Both the position numbers and the translations under genes were made by a program. A DNA stretch of 64,000 nt from Sphingomonas koreensis. Lineage in GTDB: Bacteria; Pseudomonadota; Alphaproteobacteria; Sphingomonadales; Sphingomonadaceae. The DNA lies in NCBI GenBank assembly GCA_006438735.1, contig RCZF01000001.1, positions 1,178,001 through 1,242,000 of the forward strand. The letters run 5' to 3'. Positions 26,275-33,701 of the stretch are shown here, one piece after another. The stretch's first letter is position 1. Every line of letters begins with the position of its first letter. The notes below the pieces were generated by a model. The model saw nothing but the letters and a program-made list of their open reading frames with translations, was not told the DNA's origin and ran no database searches.

Positions 26275-28269
26275 TCAGGGCTCGATGCGGAAGGCGCTGA
26301 ACGAGTGACCCGGCAGCGCAATCATGAAACGCGCAGGTGCCGCGAGTTTTGCCGTGGTGCGGATTGCCCGATCGGGCACCGTGCCGGTGTCGCGACTCGC
26401 GGCCGCGATCGGCGCGCCCGGAACGGGCGTCAGCTTCGGAAGCGCGCCGCCCGACGGCAACGCCACGAGGCGCGCGCCCGCCGCGACTTCGATCGTGACC
26501 GTCGTCGGCGCATCGCGGTATGATTCCACGACGAAGGCGTTGTTGTCATAATCGAATAGCGCCACATGATCATCGGCCTCGACCAGCCGCGCCGGGAGCG
26601 CACCGCTCGCGAAGCGGCGCATTTGCGCAAGCACCGGGGCGGGCAGCCGATAAAGATCGCTCGGGTTGTTGGGGATCGTGAGCATCACGATCGTCCCCGC
26701 ACCATAATCGTTGGTCAGCACCAGCGGATACGCCTTTTCGCCGCCGACGCCTCGCACCACTGCCCAACTGTCGTTGGTGTAGAACCGAATTTCGGGAACC
26801 AGGATCGGCGCGCGCGGCCCGCCGTCGTCGACGATCGTCCCTGCTCCCGCACCCGAGCCCACGACGTAGCGGTCGATCGCAACGGTGCGGCCGGTCGGCG
26901 TCCACTCCGCAATATCGGCAAAGCCCTTGTCCGCCAGCGCCTGGACGAGGCCCGAGGTAACGACCACTGTCGCGCCGCCGCGAAGCGACGCCTTGATTTT
27001 GTCGACGATGGCAGGGTCGGCGGCTGCCGCCTCGGTCAGCAACACCGATTTCGCGGCTGCAGGATAGGTCGGCCCCAATTCGATCGGGATGCCGATATTG
27101 CCAAGATAATTGTGGAGGAAGTCTTCGCCAGACGATTGATAGGGCTTATAGCTGGCGACGCCGACGGGCTGGCCCAGCCCGCCGAGCACGGAATCGACCG
27201 TATCCAGCGCATAACCGGCGGCGCGCCCCCAGCCGGCGGGCAAACCCTCGGCGTTGCGCCAGTTGCGCATCTCGCCATCCCAATCAAAGCTGGTGTCCGC
27301 CGCAGCCCACGGCCGATCGCCGGCGATCGCAGCGCCCGGGTCCGCCATCGCGTGCCAATTGAACAGCGTGATCTCAGGCGCTTTCGCGAACAGCGTGTCC
27401 CACAGTTGCTCGGCATAGCGATCGATGTAGCGCGTATCGTAGGTATCGACCCAGCCTCCGCCGTTGCGGCCCGGCGCGATATTGTCGAAATAGCGGATCG
27501 CCTCGTAGCTTTCATATTGCTGGAGCAATTGGTCAGTGATCACGGGGTCGCGGGTTTCCGTCCCGGTGTAGATGCCGTCGAATAATCTGGGGCCTTCGTC
27601 GAGATCGAAACCGGTGCCCTGGAAATGCTCATACCAATTGGGATATTTGATGATGACGCGGGCCTTGGGATTGGCCCGTCTGGCGGGGCCGATCACCAGA
27701 TCACGCGCCACCTCGTGCATCTTGTCGAGGCGATATTGCGTCCAGCTGCGCTTGCCTTTGGCGGCGATATCGGCGTCGCTCTTGGTATTGTAGAAAAAGA
27801 AGTCGTCCAGGATCACTGCATCAAAATGGCTCGCGGCAAGCGCTGCAGCGCGCGCGCAACGCGCGCGATCATCGGGATTTTCGTAATCGAAGGTGGCGAA
27901 CTGCCCGTTTTTGCCGCCCGCTGCGAGCGTGATCCCGCCCCATGCCTCGATGCCGCGTTCGGCAAAATAGCCTTTTACGCGATCAAGTTCATCGTCGGTG
28001 GCGAACTCGCCGTCGCGGTAAGCCTCGATATATACCTTGTCGATGTGGACCTGGCTCGCGACGCGTGCAAACTGGCGATCGAACGTAGCGCGCTCGGCGA
28101 GCGCGCGGACGTCTCCGACAGTGATGTATACCGAAACGCGAAAATTGGCGTAGCTCGATGCGGTCGTCATCCCCACCACTGGCGACGCCTGCGCCGAGAG
28201 CGGCAGGCCCCCCGTCGCAAGCAGCAACCCAGCGAACACCACTTTAAACCTGCGCGTCACCGAACCCAT
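26275..28269 (-). CDS. Secreted barrel protein of unresolved family, probable glycan-active enzyme
   Basis: This 664-residue protein has a signal peptide (cleavage near SAQASP) and a good ribosome site (GGGAGGGCTCG). Residues 35-330 read like a TIM barrel: VSVYITVGDVRALAERATF, IDKVYIEAYRDG, GIEAWGGITL, FDAVILDDFFFYNTKSD, AKVIIKYPNWYEHFQG-like strand ends, and ITLFNWHAMAD. Acidic pairs DD and E at strand ends could be catalytic. Residues 390-560 resemble the Rossmann-like glutamine-amidotransferase or beta-galactosidase-trimer fold (GATVVVTSGLVQAL; PLVLTNDYGAGTIVMLTIP), and the rest forms a beta domain. I cannot assign a glycoside-hydrolase family. Location in the locus and a LacI-like operator upstream suggest a role on the same polymer. 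Confidence 0.65.
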   Translation of the reverse strand: MGSVTRRFKVVFAGLLLATGGLPLSAQASPVVGMTTASSYANFRVSVYITVGDVRALAERATFDRQFARVASQVHIDKVYIEAYRDGEFATDDELDRVKGYFAERGIEAWGGITLAAGGKNGQFATFDYENPDDRARCARAAALAASHFDAVILDDFFFYNTKSDADIAAKGKRSWTQYRLDKMHEVARDLVIGPARRANPKARVIIKYPNWYEHFQGTGFDLDEGPRLFDGIYTGTETRDPVITDQLLQQYESYEAIRYFDNIAPGRNGGGWVDTYDTRYIDRYAEQLWDTLFAKAPEITLFNWHAMADPGAAIAGDRPWAAADTSFDWDGEMRNWRNAEGLPAGWGRAAGYALDTVDSVLGGLGQPVGVASYKPYQSSGEDFLHNYLGNIGIPIELGPTYPAAAKSVLLTEAAAADPAIVDKIKASLRGGATVVVTSGLVQALADKGFADIAEWTPTGRTVAIDRYVVGSGAGAGTIVDDGGPRAPILVPEIRFYTNDSWAVVRGVGGEKAYPLVLTNDYGAGTIVMLTIPNNPSDLYRLPAPVLAQMRRFASGALPARLVEADDHVALFDYDNNAFVVESYRDAPTTVTIEVAAGARLVALPSGGALPKLTPVPGAPIAAASRDTGTVPDRAIRTTAKLAAPARFMIALPGHSFSAFRIEP

Positions 28270-28473
28270 CGAGCCCTCCCTTCGCCACCGAACATCAATC
28301 GGCAGTTCGCCTTTAGCTGAGGCCCCACAAGCCCGGCATGTATTGCGTTAGTCGAAGAATTTGGTGCCCGGCAGTCGATCGCCTCTCCGGTGCGTCCGCA
28401 TTCCAACCGCTGAGGCCGCGCGAGCGCCCCCGATCTTGGCAAAAATGAAAATGAGCGAGCACAAGTGTTGGGC

Positions 28474-28506
28474 TTAAAAAAAACGCGGCTTGTTGAACAC
28501 CGTCAT
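28474..28506 (-). other. Ten-codon leader ORF or start relic of a lost gene
   Basis: On the minus strand a strong GGGAGG box precedes an ATG at 28506 reading MTVFNKPRFF and a TAA formed after a run of eight T. It follows the LacI-type operator at 28555 and precedes the barrel-protein gene by about 200 bases. It looks like the 5' end of a gene whose body was lost, or a leader peptide. No attenuator hairpin was found. Confidence 0.4.
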
Positions 28507-28554
28507 CTTTCTTGCCTCCCTCGTACAATCTCTTACTTATTAACCGCGTCGGCA

Positions 28555-28569
28555 TCGATAGCGCTACCA
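28555..28569. promoter_or_regulatory. Predicted LacI-type operator upstream of the barrel-protein gene
   Basis: TCGATAGCGCTACCA contains, on the minus strand, GGTAGCGCTATCG, matching 14132-14144 at all but the last base of the shared core. It lies 286 bases upstream of the barrel-protein start, and 49 bases upstream of the relic start codon at 28506. It therefore probably served the lost gene first. Confidence 0.62.
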
Positions 28570-28705
28570 CATTGTCATGGCTGCCTTTGCTAAAGCTGAT
28601 CCCCCAGTCGCCGACCCGGTGCTCGATTCAGCTTAAAGCCGTTTTTTCGAACCGATCATCCGATGTCGGCGATTGCGAAATCGCCGCCTGATGAGAAAAG
28701 CGCCT

Positions 28706-29114
28706 ATGGTGCAAGAAGTCGAGCTGAAGCTTGAGCTCGCTCCCGAGGCGGCCGATGCGATCGAAGCTTCAGGATTGCTGGTTGGCAATCTTGAACCGAT
28801 GCGACAGCACTCGATTAACTTTGATACGCCCAAACAAAGATTGTCAAAGGCGGACCTTCGCTACGAATCCGCCGCTCGGCAAGAAGCGTATTCAGACCGT
28901 AAAGGGAAGCGGCGCCAGCGCAGTTGACCTGGTCGCGCGATCGGACTGGGAGCGCCCGGTCGAGGCCGACACGCCGATCGTCGATTTGCGAGATGGAGCT
29001 CGAACTCAAGCAAGGGAATCCGGCTGCGCTATTCGCGCTTGCGCGAAAGATCGATACGGTGGCGCCTGTGCGGTTGGGCGTGCTGACCAAGGCGGAGCGA
29101 GGCACGCCCAGATG
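28706..29114 (+). pseudogene. Decayed CYTH-domain (inorganic triphosphatase) pseudogene
   Basis: The start reads MVQEVELKLELAPEAADAIE, the ExExK signature of CYTH triphosphatases, and continues to HSINFDTPKQRLSKADL. A shift then leads to GKKRIQTVKGSGASAVDLVA and RSDWERPVEADTP in another frame. A third frame gives ICEMELELKQGNPAALFALA. The middle of the domain is missing, at least two frameshifts are present, and the following CHAD-type part is absent. No active product is expected. It sits head-to-head with an unrelated HlyD fragment, so this stretch is a junction of degraded pieces. Confidence 0.75.
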
Positions 29115-29295
29115 ATCGCCTCCGCCCGGCTGCGCGCGCCAAGCGAGCTTCGGCTGGCATGCCTTCACCCACGCCATCGATATCGGCGGGATCGAATTCC
29201 GCCTTGACCACCAGCGGTGCTGCATCGGGCACAATATCCGGGATCGTTGCGCCGGGACTGATCAAGCCGCCTTCGGTGAACACGCGCTCGCCCAC
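29113..29295 (-). pseudogene. Fragment of a HlyD-family secretion adaptor
   Basis: About 55 residues read VFTEGGLISPGATIPDIVPD, then PLVVKAEFDPADIDGVGEGMPAEARL. This is the beta-barrel segment of HlyD/PrsE membrane-fusion proteins of type I secretion. The frame meets the CYTH relic directly at its downstream end, and the upstream part is missing. No ABC transporter partner is present in the window. This is a remnant only. Confidence 0.6.
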
Positions 29296-29301
29296 GGGCG
29301 A

Positions 29302-29883
29302 TTAGGCCGCCCGACGGCAAGAAAGGACTACCCAATGGCTTGTCCGACGGACGACGCGAACGCGCCAGCATGCGCCCGTTGCTGCTAGGAAACGCTGTTG
29401 GATGTGCGCTGCATGCTGGGCAAAGTCGGGGAAATCGATGCGGTGGTGGGCGAGCACCAGGATGCCGCCCGGCCGAACCGCCTTTGCGACGTCGCGCGCC
29501 GTTTGCGCCATCGCGCGCGGCGCGAGATAATAGAGGAGCTCGGCGACCACGGCGATGTCGTATTGATAGCGGGGCAGCCGTGCGGGCACAACCAGCGGGA
29601 TGGCGCGGGCGCGGGCGCCGCGGCGGCGGATCGCCCTGGCGACCAGCGCGACGCCGCTCGCGGTCGCCTCGGTGGCGTCGAGCCGCAGCGCGCGCGGCGC
29701 GATCGCGGCGCTGTTGGAGCCGTTGCCCGCGGCCAGCTCGATCACGCGTCCCCACGGCCCCGGTCCGATCGCGTGGAGGATCGCGCGCCGTTTCAGCGCC
29801 TCATCGGCGTCCTCGAAAGTGCGCCAGGGATCGGCATCGGCGGCGAACTTGGCGTCGAACCCTGCCAGGGTGATCGGCCTCAT
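29302..29883 (-). CDS. NodS-like SAM-dependent methyltransferase
   Basis: This 193-residue class I methyltransferase has motif I ELAAGNGSNSAA (about residues 48-59), preceded by the N-terminal KFAADADPWRTFEDADEALKR block characteristic of NodS-type proteins, where the WR/F segment caps the SAM pocket. Motif IV is around YDIAVVAELLYYL. NodS itself N-methylates the free amine of deacetylated chito-oligosaccharides. Here the gene overlaps by 4 bp the PIG-L deacetylase gene just upstream, which fits a deacetylate-then-methylate order. It is last in the four-gene overlapping run. The substrate is inferred only by analogy. Confidence 0.78.
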   Translation of the reverse strand: MRPITLAGFDAKFAADADPWRTFEDADEALKRRAILHAIGPGPWGRVIELAAGNGSNSAAIAPRALRLDATEATASGVALVARAIRRRGARARAIPLVVPARLPRYQYDIAVVAELLYYLAPRAMAQTARDVAKAVRPGGILVLAHHRIDFPDFAQHAAHIQQRFLAATGACWRVRVVRRTSHWVVLSCRRAA

Positions 29884-30536
29884 CGCCGGCTTTCCACGAA
29901 ATGCTCCGTCGGGCGACTGAACGCGGCGATTTGCCCGGACGTCATCGCAAAACCCTCAGGATCGTCGATGATCCGGCCTGCCTGCGTACGATAACTCCGG
30001 ATCGCGCGGCGCTTGGCGAAACGTTCCTGCGTGGACAGCGTCAGCGTCCGGCTGCGGCGCACCGCTTTTCCAGCCGGCCAGACGGGATAGGCAAGAGCGC
30101 GAACGCCGTTGACGCGGGCCGACGCGACGCAGGCGGCGACCACGCGGTGATCGGGATGGTTATCGCCCGAGCCGGGTGCGACAACCAGCAGCGGCTTGGG
30201 TGCGCGGCGCACGGCGGCGATAATGCAGCGACGCGCGCTGTTCGAGGTACGTTCGAGGTCGCCGTCAGGAAACCTCAGAAACGCAATGTCGCCGGCCGAT
30301 ACGCCGATGGGCCGAAGCGCGCGGCGCGTCTCCCGCTGACGCTCGGCCACCAGCCTAGCGCCCGGCCAGGCGCGGCTGTTGCGATGCGAGGCATGGCCGT
30401 CCGTCACCACCAGCACGCGCACCGCGACGCCGCGACGGCGCAGCCGCGTGATCAGGCCGAAGGCACCGATCGTCTCGTCGTCAGGATGTGGGGCGATCAC
30501 CAGCAGGCAGCGCGGCGTGCCGATACGCAGCCTCAC
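29880..30536 (-). CDS. PIG-L (LmbE-like) zinc N-deacetylase
   Basis: This 218-residue protein carries the zinc motif APHPDDE (residues 15-21) and the later histidine motif in SGDNHPDHRVVAA. Both are diagnostic of the PIG-L superfamily, which removes acetyl groups from N-acetylglucosaminyl conjugates. Length is normal for the family. It overlaps the genes on both sides by 4 bp (ATGA type), so translation is coupled to the acyl-CoA-dehydrogenase-like gene upstream and the methyltransferase downstream. No signal peptide, so it acts in the cytoplasm. Confidence 0.85.
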   Translation of the reverse strand: MRLRIGTPRCLLVIAPHPDDETIGAFGLITRLRRRGVAVRVLVVTDGHASHRNSRAWPGARLVAERQRETRRALRPIGVSAGDIAFLRFPDGDLERTSNSARRCIIAAVRRAPKPLLVVAPGSGDNHPDHRVVAACVASARVNGVRALAYPVWPAGKAVRRSRTLTLSTQERFAKRRAIRSYRTQAGRIIDDPEGFAMTSGQIAAFSRPTEHFVESRR

Positions 30537-31507
30537 AGCGCCGGCCGCAACGTGCCGGCCGCGACCGCCGCACCGACGCGCATGCGCTGCGCGTCGGGCG
30601 CGGGCTGACGCAGATACATCGACAGATCGGTGATCGTCGCCGCCAGCGGATGATCGACGAACAGCGCCGCCGTGCCGACCGCTTCCTCGGCGATGCCGAT
30701 CGCGCGGCCGCCGGCGTCATAGACCGCGGCACGGGCCGCGGCGACACGCGCCAGCTGCTCCTCGTCATCCAGGAACCACCCGGCAGCCGCGGTCCGCACG
30801 GCGCCCGCCGCCGCTTCGGACAGCCCGTACAACGCCGCCAGCCGACCCGCCTGGTGCGGATCCTCAGCGCGTCCAGTCTCGACCAGATGGCTGCGCGTGT
30901 GATCGACCAGCGCAGCGATGCCGCCCGCCTGCACCGCGGCGAAACGCAACGCGCCGCCGCTGAACCACGGCTCGCGGCTATAATCGCCGGGCGCGCCGAT
31001 CAGCGCCTCGGCTGGAATGCGAGCATCCCTCCAGCGCACGATATGCGTCGCCGATCGCTGCATGCCGACGACATTCCAGAAGTCGCGATCGATCGCCGGC
31101 GGGGTTTGCGCGAGATCGAGCAACAGCAGCTGCCGTCCGCCCGCCTGGTCTGCGGTGACCAAGGCGTGCGACAGAATGCCGGCGCCCGACGCAAAGCTCT
31201 TGCCGCCGGTGAGGATCTGGCCGTCGAGACGCAGCGCTTCGCCCGCAAGATCGGCATTCCACACGCCGAGCGTCGCGCCCGCGGCGACAGCGTGGGCGAG
31301 CGCGTCGTGCTGGGCGGGACTACCGTAGCGCGAGACGATCTGCACCGCATCGACATGGCCCTCGAACAGCCGACCGAGCGGCAGATCGGCCCGGCCGGTT
31401 TCGTACAGCAGCCGCAGCAGCGCGAGCAGCGCGCCGTGATCGGCCGGATCGGCCAGCGATTCGAGCGCCCGGCCCTGCTCGACGATGGCGGCGCGCAGCA
31501 CGTTCAT
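30533..31507 (-). CDS. Acyl-CoA dehydrogenase-like protein
   Basis: This 324-residue protein resembles acyl-CoA dehydrogenases: an N-terminal helical part, a middle beta domain (GVWNADLAGEALRLDGQILT; GGKSFASGAGILSHALVT; NVVGMQRSATHIVRW), and a C-terminal helical bundle. It is about 50 residues shorter than classic enzymes (about 380) and lacks a clear catalytic Glu context. It may act on an unusual carrier-bound or glycolipid substrate. The ATG at 31505-31507 overlaps the stop of the GT2 gene by 4 bp. The longer frame to 31630 is Arg-rich and unlikely. Its constant neighbours here are a GT2, a PIG-L deacetylase and a NodS-like methyltransferase. Confidence 0.75.
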   Translation of the reverse strand: MNVLRAAIVEQGRALESLADPADHGALLALLRLLYETGRADLPLGRLFEGHVDAVQIVSRYGSPAQHDALAHAVAAGATLGVWNADLAGEALRLDGQILTGGKSFASGAGILSHALVTADQAGGRQLLLLDLAQTPPAIDRDFWNVVGMQRSATHIVRWRDARIPAEALIGAPGDYSREPWFSGGALRFAAVQAGGIAALVDHTRSHLVETGRAEDPHQAGRLAALYGLSEAAAGAVRTAAAGWFLDDEEQLARVAAARAAVYDAGGRAIGIAEEAVGTAALFVDHPLAATITDLSMYLRQPAPDAQRMRVGAAVAAGTLRPAL

Positions 31508-32484
31508 GCCGCTTGCGCCGCGCCCGAGAGAAACGACAGTTCGGCCTCGGCGACGGCGAGCGCGACGGCGCGCATGCCCGCGACGGGCGCCGGCACGATC
31601 CGCATCGCAAAAGCCTCGGCATTCGGGCACTCGCGCGCCACGCCCAGAACGTGATCGTTGCTGAGATCTAGTGCCGCGGCGATCACGGGAAGCCGATCAT
31701 CGGCGTACGCCCCGCGGGCGATCGCCTGCATTCGATATTGCCAAGCCGCATCGGCGGGATGCGCAACTCGCACGATCGCGGCATCGCCCTGATCGAGATC
31801 GCGCAGCGATTTGGACAATCCTTCGGCAACCCGGCCCTCGCGGCGATCGGAGGTGACGACGACACTGGCGGCATCGCGCCTGACGCGGAAGCCCGCACGC
31901 GCGGCGTCGTCGACCAGCCGCGCGTCTTCACCGTTCGCCAGCGGCGCAAAGCCGCCGATCGCGTCATATGCTTCAGTCCGAAATCCCATATTGGCGGCGC
32001 CCGTGTAATGATGCGTCGAGACCGCTTCCCACGATACCGGGTCGATCCGCCTGCGTAGCGCGAACAACGCGTCATAATAGCGCTCGATCCGATCCTGCAG
32101 CGGGCTGGGCCGATTGCCCGCGCGCACGATCCGCCCCGCGACCACATCGGCATGGTCGAGCGCGGTCGCCATCGCCGTCAACCAGTTCGACGTCGGCCTG
32201 CTGTCGGCATCGGTCGTCAACAGCAAGCCGCCGTGATCGTGCAGGGCGCGCCGTCCCATGCGCATCGCCTGGCGCCGCGCGCGGCCGGCATTGGCCGTCG
32301 CGCTCGCCGCGCCTTCGATCCGGACGCGAAAACGCGCCTGCGCACGGTAGTGCTCGGCAAGGCCGGCGCTGTCGTCGTCGCACCCATCGAGAAACAGACA
32401 GAGATCGAGCGGCGCTTGCTCACAACGCTCGAGACGATCGAGCGCAGCGAACAGCCTCGGCAACTCGGCCGCCTCGTTGCGCAC
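31504..32484 (-). CDS. Family 2 glycosyltransferase
   Basis: This is a GT-A fold protein of at least 326 residues. The nucleotide-sugar binding segments are CLFLDGCDDDSAG and LLTTDADSRPTSNW, the DxD site. The acceptor region WEAVSTHHYTGAANMGF and the conserved NGEDARLVDDA follow. GTG at 32482-32484 is the first standard start in frame. Yet nine more in-frame codons (LPPIAICIP before VRNE) encode the first beta strand of GT2 enzymes and follow an AAAGGA box. Translation may therefore start at a CTG at 32509-32511, or the true start was lost. First gene of the overlapping four-gene run. Soluble, without TM helices. Confidence 0.8.
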   Translation of the reverse strand: MRNEAAELPRLFAALDRLERCEQAPLDLCLFLDGCDDDSAGLAEHYRAQARFRVRIEGAASATANAGRARRQAMRMGRRALHDHGGLLLTTDADSRPTSNWLTAMATALDHADVVAGRIVRAGNRPSPLQDRIERYYDALFALRRRIDPVSWEAVSTHHYTGAANMGFRTEAYDAIGGFAPLANGEDARLVDDAARAGFRVRRDAASVVVTSDRREGRVAEGLSKSLRDLDQGDAAIVRVAHPADAAWQYRMQAIARGAYADDRLPVIAAALDLSNDHVLGVARECPNAEAFAMRIVPAPVAGMRAVALAVAEAELSFLSGAAQAA

Positions 32485-32596
32485 GGGGATACAGATTGCG
32501 ATCGGGGGCAGGCCAATTTCCTTTTTTGGGCAACCTTAGCGGCTATCCCGTATCGGACGTTGATCTGGGTCTATCCAGCATCAACTGGCTTCCCAG

Positions 32597-32842
32597 CTAT
32601 TGACCCAATATCCGGGGATACGACGCCAAATAGGCGTCGGCCATGCGATCGACCGTGAAACGATCGGCCTCATGGCGCACCGCCGCCCGATCGATCTCGC
32701 CGATCCGGCCGATCGCGGCGACTACCTCTGCCGGCGTATCGACGAGAAAGCCGGTGACGCCATGCTCGATCAGTTCGGGCATCGAGCCGCGGCGCGTTGC
32801 GATCACCGGCGCGCCGCACGCCATCGCCTCGATCACCGGCAA
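32597..32842 (-). pseudogene. C-terminal fragment of a GT4 glycosyltransferase
   Basis: Residues MPVIEAMACGAPVIATRRGS and PELIEHGVTGFLVDTPAEV are the donor-binding end of a GT-B/GT4 glycosyltransferase (EX7E-type region). The preceding 250-300 residues are missing. Upstream on this strand the similarity fades near 32855, about 100 bases before the integrase relic. The gene was cut by whatever event left the recombinase remnant. It probably once belonged to the glycosyltransferase cluster downstream. Confidence 0.72.
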
Positions 32843-32948
32843 GCCGACTTTGGCGGGGCTCGGAACTCGGTGATATTCGAGGAGGTACAGGGAGGGTATC
32901 CCGGCCGCGTTCGTCTCAGCTTGGCAGCCTAAAAGCCATTCCGCGACC

Positions 32949-33593
32949 CTAGCATAGCCCCGCTCTCGCTTCCATCCCGATCAAAGATTGTGGATACTCC
33001 GCATCGTCGCAGATCTTGTCGGCCCAGGCGCGTAGCAAATCCGTGCGAGGCCTACGGTACCTTGCTCGATTGTAAGCCCATTCCGATGCAGAAATCACCG
33101 CCGGAAAATTAGCGAGGATCATGCCGATGATCAGCCGATCGCCGTCGCGATTCAGGTCGGCAGCGCGCTCATTCCTGATCGTCGAAAACGCGGCACGCCA
33201 ATCGTGCGGCACCATTCGATTGCGATAAGCACCTCCGCGCATGCGCTTATACAGGCTGCTCACCGCCACCTCGCTCATTGGTTCTCGCCGCGACTTATCG
33301 TTGGGAAAGAGCAAATCTCGAAACCCGCTGACCACCCTAATCGTCCGGAGCACGGCGACTGCCTGGGAGGACAGCAGTACATCGTCCCCGAAAGCGTTGT
33401 TGCTCTTGTCTTCGACGGTGAGTTTCATGCGCGCTGCGGGAATACGCCAAATTGCGTCTGGTGCCGGCGCCCCGGGCCACGCCTGGTCAATCCCGTCGAA
33501 CTCGTCCCAGCGCGCGCCAATGACGACACCGATCCGGACGGCGGTGAGCGAGATGAGCCGCGACGCGAGCTTGGTGATCACACGTGATCCCAT
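32949..33593 (-). pseudogene. Tyrosine-recombinase (integrase) remnant next to tRNA
   Basis: About 215 residues resemble the C-terminal catalytic half of P4-type integrases: LISLTAVRIGVVIGARWDEF, then VLLSSQAVAVLRTI, FPNDKSRREPMSE, VPHDWRAAFSTIRNER, and a final AYNRARYRRPR. The first catalytic Arg region is altered, with LTAVRIG in place of LTGVRPSE. The whole N-terminal arm-binding and core-binding part is missing. It begins only about 20 bases beyond the 3' end of the tRNA gene and reads away from it, the usual place of an island integrase. Taken as non-functional. Confidence 0.75.
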
Positions 33594-33611
33594 ACCCCAA
33601 AAAAGGGTCGG

Positions 33612-33688
33612 TGGTGGGCCCGGCAGGACTTGAACCCGCAACCTAGCCGTTATGAGCGGCCAGCTCTAACCAGTTGAGCTACAGGCCC
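33612..33688 (-). tRNA. tRNA with CAT anticodon (probably tRNA-Ile2, possibly elongator Met)
   Basis: A 77-nt cloverleaf reads on the minus strand from GGGCCTGTAGCTCAACTGG at 33688 to an encoded CCA at 33612-33614. The acceptor stem GGGCCTG/CGGGCCC pairs with one G-U. The D-loop has GGTTAGAGC, the anticodon loop is CTCATAA, and the T-arm GCGGGTTCAAGTCCTGC is canonical. Anticodon CAT with a G1-C72 pair does not fit initiator tRNA. A CAT anticodon is used by elongator Met and by the lysidine-modified Ile2, and GGGCCTGTAGC resembles the alphaproteobacterial Ile2 form. An integrase relic abuts its 3' side. Confidence 0.88.
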
Positions 33689-33701
33689 ACGCGAGCCGTG
33701 G

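Noticed and set aside
28313..28570. 85-codon minus-strand ORF reading through the T8 tract
   Set aside because: In another frame from the MTVFNK relic, low-quality composition after the T tract, no conserved motif.
33612..33688. Initiator tRNA-fMet
   Set aside because: The G1-C72 pair and the elongator-type stem exclude the mismatched 1-72 pair of initiator tRNA.
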